From contig VIGQ01000728.1 of NCBI GenBank assembly GCA_009663005.1, forward strand, positions 15,001 through 28,751: DNA of 13,751 nucleotides. Direction: 5' to 3'. This DNA comes from Actinidia chinensis (lineage: Eukaryota > Streptophyta > Magnoliopsida > Ericales > Actinidiaceae). The notes beneath the pieces were generated by a model. That model made no database searches. It worked only from the letters and a program-made list of their open reading frames with translations, and was not told where the DNA came from. Below are positions 9,750 through 13,751 of this stretch, piece after piece (position 1 is the stretch's first letter; every line of letters begins with the position of its first letter). The position numbers and the translations under genes were made by a program.

Positions 9750-10045
9750 GTAGGAATAGTATCTCATCTACCAAAATTTTTTTTTAAAAATCTTGCCCCT
9801 ACTTTAATTTCTTTCCCTGATTTTGCCTCCATGTACAATATTTCATCTACCAATTTTTTTTCTCAATTTTGCCCTTACTTTAATTTTTTTTTAAAATTTT
9901 GTCTCTACTCACATTAACTAATTTATCACCATTTTTGTTATCATTTTTTTTCCCGATTTCTCGCCTATGAACAGTAAATCGTCTACTAAATTTTTTTTTT
10001 TTAATTTTGCCCCTACTTTTAAACTTTTTTTTTTTCTCTTTTTTC
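9750..10045 (+). repeat. Three imperfect ~90-120-bp tandem units ending the Helitron body
   Basis: Each unit runs ATCTACCAAATTTTT, then a T/A run, TTTGCCCCTACTTTAATTT, another T run, then TGCC(t/c)CC ATGTACAATA or similar. Unit starts lie near 9760, 9844 and 9974, and the third uses CGTCTACTAAATTT. The T-rich open frames across this stretch are composition artefacts. Such tandem repeats are commonly found inside plant Helitrons near the 3' end. Confidence 0.6.
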
Positions 10046-10113
10046 TCTATTTACATTACAACTTCTTCTCTTGCTAGTTCTTCCTCCTCTTGATTGGCTT
10101 ATTCTGACAACTC

Positions 10114-10144
10114 ACCTGTGCATAGCACGGGTACTCCTCACTAG
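10114..10144 (+). mobile_element. Helitron 3' terminus (hairpin plus CTAG)
   Basis: ACCTGTGC (10114-10121), loop ATA and GCACGGGT (10125-10132) form an 8-bp stem with one G-T wobble. Eight further bases lead to CTAG at 10141-10144, and the next base is T. A short GC-rich hairpin about ten bases before a CTRR end, with insertion before T, is the defining 3' structure of Helitrons. The hairpin sequence closely resembles the CCGTGCNNNGCACGG type seen in many plant elements. The element extends to the left, but its 5' TC end was not found and no Rep/helicase coding sequence is visible. It is therefore non-autonomous or truncated. Confidence 0.7.
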
Positions 10145-10600
10145 TGGTGGTGTATATATATATAAGATATATACAACCTTCTTCCATGTGTAATCAACGA
10201 GATCATAATTTGAATATTAAATTATGACATTTATAAAAGTTATTTTTTTTTGTAATTAGGTTCAAGGTAAGTTAAGTGATAAATTTATTATTCCACACAA
10301 GAGTTTTTTTTATAAAATATATAAAAAATTATAAATGTGTGAGATGGCATTTATATTTTTAGTGGAATTTTATCATTGAATATGAGAAAATTTTAGTTAC
10401 TTTTAAATATATATTATGTCATTATGCCTATATACATTAATTTGTGTTATTCAAATATATGGAGATACTTTTGTTTATGGTACACACACTTCGTTTACTG
10501 AATCATAAAAATTTGTACTAAATAGCCAAGAATTTGGATAAAACTTCTATATCACTCCCATTAATTTATATCCGTTCGTATTATTTATCATATAATAAAA

Positions 10601-10638
<38 letters not shown>

Positions 10639-10907
10639 TTGGCACCAATGAAATTTTTACATATTTTTTATTTTCATATAAATTGATAAGATCGATTAAT
10701 GGATTTGTATTCGCTAAATTTATTTTTTAAAATAATAAATTTTTTTTACTCTCTACAAAAATTCAAAAATCAAAACAACTAAAAAAATAAAAAAAAATAA
10801 ACGAATCCGCAAAAAGAAAAGGCAACCAATTTGCATGGAGGATTACTTGCAGTCTCTCACCCAATTTATCGGCTGAGAATTATAAATATTAATCTATGCG
10901 TGAAACA
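10145..10907. other. AT-rich spacer without a gene
   Basis: The stretch contains a short (TA)n at 10152-10172, many A/T runs and the G33 tract listed separately. No coding sequence, RNA gene or transposon end was recognised. Confidence 0.5.
10601..10633 (+). repeat. G33 homopolymer
   Basis: An uninterrupted run of 33 G sits in very AT-rich DNA (AATAAAA before, TTAATTT after). Poly(G) this long is rare in plant nuclear DNA. If real, it can form G-quadruplexes and is expected to be unstable. It could also be an assembly or base-calling artefact, and the exact length should not be trusted. Confidence 0.9.
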
Positions 10908-11217
10908 CGAATGATACTTTTAAATTTCTATTCAATTTATTTGTGGATTTATTTGTCCGCCCATTGCAATGAGATAACTTCTTGGAGTCCCACTCCCCCG
11001 TAAAAGTCTAGACCAAGACCTGTGATTGGGACATTGCATTATTATCTACAGATAAAATCTTAGAAGCAGAAAACAGATTCTTGTGAGGAGGAAGTCTAAA
11101 CTCTCCCTGTATTTCAGATTTATTACGACTATGCCTAGTTATCCATGCAAAGTAAGTATGGGAAAAATTGACAAATTCATAAGAAAAAAACTAATTTTTC
11201 AGCCGATCTTCAACCAA

Positions 11218-11226
11218 TAAATAAAA
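11218..11226 (+). repeat. Left 9-bp target-site duplication of the MULE
   Basis: TAAATAAAA abuts the left terminal inverted repeat. An identical TAAATAAAA lies at 12990-12998, directly after the right one. Nine base pairs is the usual duplication length for Mutator-like elements. Confidence 0.8.
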
Positions 11227-11393
11227 GGGTAATTACACTGACCTCTCCTAAGGTTTCAGATTAACTACAAAGTATCCATAACGTTGGAAACTTACAATGA
11301 CTCCTTGAGGTTTTTCTGATTTAAGACACTGTCTCCCCTGTCAGAGTTTGTCCCAAAGGCGTCACTATTGCTTGTACAATTACTATTTTGCCC
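11227..11393 (+). repeat. Left terminal inverted repeat of the MULE
   Basis: About 167 bp whose reverse complement aligns, with gaps, to 12796-12989. Periodic GAGGTTT/AAGGTTT and CTCC words give it a subrepeated look. Confidence 0.7.
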
Positions 11394-12120
11394 TCACACT
11401 ATGGCCAATTAACTATATTGCCACACTCTCTCTCGCGTTTTTTGTTTTTTTCGAGATTTATTTCTTTTTTTTATTGTTTTTTTCTCCCTTTTTTTTTTTT
11501 TTTTATTTTATTTTCTTCACTTTACTTACTTTTTTTTATATTTTGATTTTTTTATCTTATTGCTGTAAAATTGATTATTTAAAAAAATCGTTTGAATTTA
11601 TTTTTTTAAACAAACTGTATTTATTTTGTTAATGTCAACTGTCTTATTTATATATATATTTTAAAAAGGATTTATTTTTTGTAAGCATTTTCCAGAAAAA
11701 AAATATTTTTTTTAGAAAAACTGTTTTAATTTTGTAAAAATAAAACGTGTTTTATTTTTTTTTTGAATTTTTTTTTAGTCAGAAAACGAAAAACTTTTTG
11801 GACTTTGTTTGGCATTTTGGACCAGCTTTTTTTTCCCTCTTTATAGAGTTGGTTTGTTCTTAGATGACAAAACAGAATAAGATTGTTTTTTTGGATCGAA
11901 CGTCCATATAATTCCGATCAAATTTAAATTTGAATAATGGTACATTTAAATTGATTTTAAAGAAATATAAAAATAACATAATCGTATTATCATTGGACAT
12001 TTGACCTTTTTGAAGATCAATAGCATCTTGCAAGATAAATAAGATGACATCTTTATGTTTTTTTTTTGGGGGGTTTTTTTTTATAAGAAAATATTCATTG
12101 CTCCTTGATCACCATGTGAC

Positions 12121-12135
12121 CACCACTAGGTGGTG
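12121..12135. other. Small perfect hairpin CACCAC-TAG-GTGGTG
   Basis: Six perfect base pairs with a TAG loop lie in the GC-richer patch of the MULE interior. No run of T sits directly beside it and no gene is adjacent. It may be chance. Confidence 0.35.
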
Positions 12136-12714
12136 CCTCCATTCCAATTAAACCTCGCTCATTTGCAATTGGTCCGCATGTCGGCAGCCGTATGATTGGC
12201 AAGGATCGCGTTAAACTGGTTAATTTATTGATTTGATGTTGTTGCTTGATGCAAAAATTTTTGGATTTGAAAAATTATTATGATTCCTTGAAGTTTAATG
12301 GAATTATCTCATCACCATGCACAGGAGATGGAATTAAAGGGCTATAAAGGAAAATAAGAGGGACTAAACAACTCCAATTCCAGAAAAAGGCCAATGCAAA
12401 AATACTGTTCGAACTTCAGCTTCAAAAAAAAAAAATTCGATTTTATTGGTCATTTGAAAAATATCTATTTGACTAAAAAAAATTAGAATTTTTTGTGATA
12501 TCGACAACAAGTAATATACAGATAACTTTCACTATTGTGTTTAACTTTCTGTCAAATTTTATAAATGAAACATTCATTCGTTTCAATTTCAAAAACACAA
12601 TTCGACTCACAAAAATCAAAGTAGCTATTGTTTATAAAAAAAAAAAAACTAGTTTAATCTAAGCCAAAAGTACTAAAAAAAATTAATTAGGTAAAATAAC
12701 AAATATAAACTCTG

Positions 12715-12760
12715 TTTGTGTCATTAAACCCAAATCTCAGGGTTGTTACGTAATTTACCC
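12715..12760 (-). repeat. Internal extra copy of a MULE terminus
   Basis: Reading down from 12760 on the minus strand gives GGGTAAATTACGTAAC and then CCCTGAGATTTGGGTTTAAT. This resembles the left outer end (GGGTAATTACACTGACC, then CTAAGGTTTCAGATTAACT) more closely than the true right end does. No 9-bp duplication pairs 12761 onward with the left flank, so it is not the outer boundary of the present insertion. It may be a remnant of a nested related element or a duplicated terminus. Confidence 0.5.
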
Positions 12761-12795
12761 TTTTCGAATGGAGTTAAAAAAAGAAAAAGAAAAAA

Positions 12796-12989
12796 GGGTA
12801 AATGGGGTATTGTAATTTGTAATGTTGCTGCCTCATCAAATTCCCGGCATTGTCAGTGACGGTTTACCTACTGGGGGTGCTTTGGTGTCCTTAAACCGAC
12901 ACCTCAGGAGATGTTTTTGTAATTTTTTAAAAGTAAGTTGTGCTTTGTGTATTAACCTAAACCTCAAAGAGGAGATAGTGGATTTCTCC
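12796..12989 (-). repeat. Right terminal inverted repeat of the MULE
   Basis: About 194 bp, longer than the left repeat because of small insertions. On the minus strand it carries CTTTGAGGTTTAGGTTAAT and CTCCTGAGGTGTCGGTTTAA, the counterparts of AAGGTTTCAGATTAACT and GAGGTTTTTCTGATTTAA in the left repeat. Confidence 0.7.
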
Positions 12990-12998
12990 TAAATAAAA
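12990..12998 (+). repeat. Right 9-bp target-site duplication of the MULE
   Basis: TAAATAAAA, identical to 11218-11226. Beyond it, AAAGCTCTGGTTTCCATGG resumes the copy B-like sequence. Confidence 0.8.
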
Positions 12999-13751
12999 AA
13001 AGCTCTGGTTTCCATGGTATTGGCAAATAGAATTCCGCAGTGAGTAGCTCCACTACACGATTGCAGGGAGCCCAAAATTAATGAGTTTTTTGGAATGAAA
13101 ACAAATTGCGACTAAACAATGGTCGTTTTGAACTCACGAATCAAAACGATGCCCGTTTTGACTCTCGCGTAACCAACCCGCAGAGATCTTGCTCCCCACA
13201 ATCAACCCAATCACCCCTAATCCTTGCAATACAACAACAAAAACCATTTTCCTCTCTTTCCAATTCCAAAAAAACCACCACGGTTTTTGAATGGCTTGGA
13301 CAAATGTGTGAGATTAACTATGGTTGTTCTACCCTTCTGCACTCATTTTTAATGATTTATTTTTTTTTAACAAAAAACAAGCAGGAATGCGGACAAAAGG
13401 GATGTGAGGGCGATATATCTATTTCTAAGCATTTATAAGTTTTTCATAAATTGGACATCATCACTTATTAATTTATTCAGCTAATATTAATTAAATTTAT
13501 ATGAAACTTTACTAGTCGGGATATTGCACACTTAAGATATTTATATATTTTGTATCTATGTTACTTTATTTTTGCACAGCTTATAAAATAATGTGAGATA
13601 TGCTTAGATCTAAACATCATGCTTCATAGACGGCACCTTCAAAAAATTAATAAATTATCCCAAGAATTAAAATGGTCCTACAAGGACATAACTTATAAGC
13701 ACGAAAGAAGAGGCAGTTTTATGGCTTACTGATTTGTACACATGAAGTCAT

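Larger units (their letters stand above)
11227..12989. mobile_element. Non-autonomous Mutator-like element (MULE)
   Basis: The ends are GGGTAATTACACTGACCTCT on the left and, on the opposite strand, GGAGAAATCCACTATCTCCT on the right. They belong to long degenerate terminal inverted repeats: 11227-11393 and 12796-12989. These can be aligned along their length through shared words such as GAGGTTT, TTACAA, CTCCTTGAGG/CTCCTGAGG and ATTTACCC/TTTTGCCC. Perfect 9-bp duplications (TAAATAAAA) flank it, and copy B shows the site without the insertion. The interior of about 1.4 kb has no transposase and only a T-rich open frame at 11348-11632 that reflects composition. A GC-richer patch at 12090-12250 could be captured host sequence but was not recognised. 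TIR sequence of this type is widespread in plants; the superfamily call rests on TIR length and TSD size. Confidence 0.8.
10908..13751 (+). repeat. Diverged low-copy repeat, copy C (right end cut by window)
   Basis: The left part matches copy B: ATACTTTTAAATTT at 10914, GAAGTCTAA near 11091 and TATTACGACTATGCCTAGTT at 11121-11140. The right part matches copy A, from GAATGGCTTGG at 13288-13298 (copy A 39-49) to the window edge at GAAGTCAT (copy A 455-462). A 1763-bp MULE splits the copy at 11227-12989; the flanks rejoin to match copy B across 5410-5465. Positions 13030-13270 of copy C have no counterpart in B. No coding capacity was recognised; the 13106-13438 open frame has no recognisable domain and lies across repeat sequence. 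Confidence 0.75.

Noticed and set aside
9584..9917. Overlapping hydrophobic small open frames
   Set aside because: Phe/Leu-rich translations of T-runs in the Helitron tandem units, with no start context or domain support.
11348..11632. Phe-rich 94-residue open frame that looks like a membrane protein
   Set aside because: It begins inside the MULE terminal inverted repeat and is made of poly(T).
11227..12760. Alternative MULE ending at the inner terminus
   Set aside because: The bases after 12760 (TTTTCGAAT) do not match the left flank TAAATAAAA, whereas 12990-12998 matches perfectly.
13106..13438. 110-residue open frame in copy C
   Set aside because: No recognisable domain, crosses a repeat block that is non-coding in copy A, and codon use looks random.
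1..13751. A novel multi-gene or defence-like system
   Set aside because: No two intact coding genes are present, and everything recognisable is a pseudogene, transposon or simple repeat.

Overview
The window looks like nuclear DNA from a flowering plant. It is strongly AT-rich, has no bacterial-style gene packing and no open reading frame that reads as an intact protein. It is built from typical plant components: a decayed DUF247 gene, a solo LTR, a Helitron end, a Mutator-like (MULE) element, microsatellites and old duplications. The species cannot be named from the sequence. I found no functional protein-coding gene, no tRNA or rRNA gene, and nothing that looks like a new multi-gene system.

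Layout. Positions 1-1474 are the first copy (A) of a diverged low-copy repeat, ending in an A28 tract. Positions 1503-2320 are AT-rich sequence I do not recognise. A promoter-like patch (2321-2410) runs into a long polypyrimidine tract (2411-2639). Positions 3033-4487 (minus strand) hold a nearly full-length but heavily broken DUF247 (UPF0481) pseudogene. Copy B of the repeat follows (about 4805-6030) and ends in a TA-rich stretch. A 2514-bp solo LTR in minus orientation (6078-8591), flanked by ATATA on both sides, sits in that stretch. Positions 8597-10144 are AT/T-rich degenerate repeats ending in a classic Helitron 3' terminus (hairpin plus CTAG). After more AT-rich sequence with a G33 homopolymer (10601-10633), copy C of the repeat runs from about 10908 to the window end. 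Copy C is interrupted by a 1763-bp non-autonomous MULE (11227-12989) with long degenerate terminal inverted repeats and a perfect 9-bp target-site duplication.

How the parts fit. The repeat blocks occur in the same order in A, B and C, and the DUF247 pseudogene lies between A and B. The simplest reading (inference) is an old tandem duplication of a DUF247 gene plus its flanking DNA, later broken up by point decay and transposon insertions. The B copy preserves the uninterrupted version of the MULE insertion site, so the insertion can be read directly by comparing B with C.
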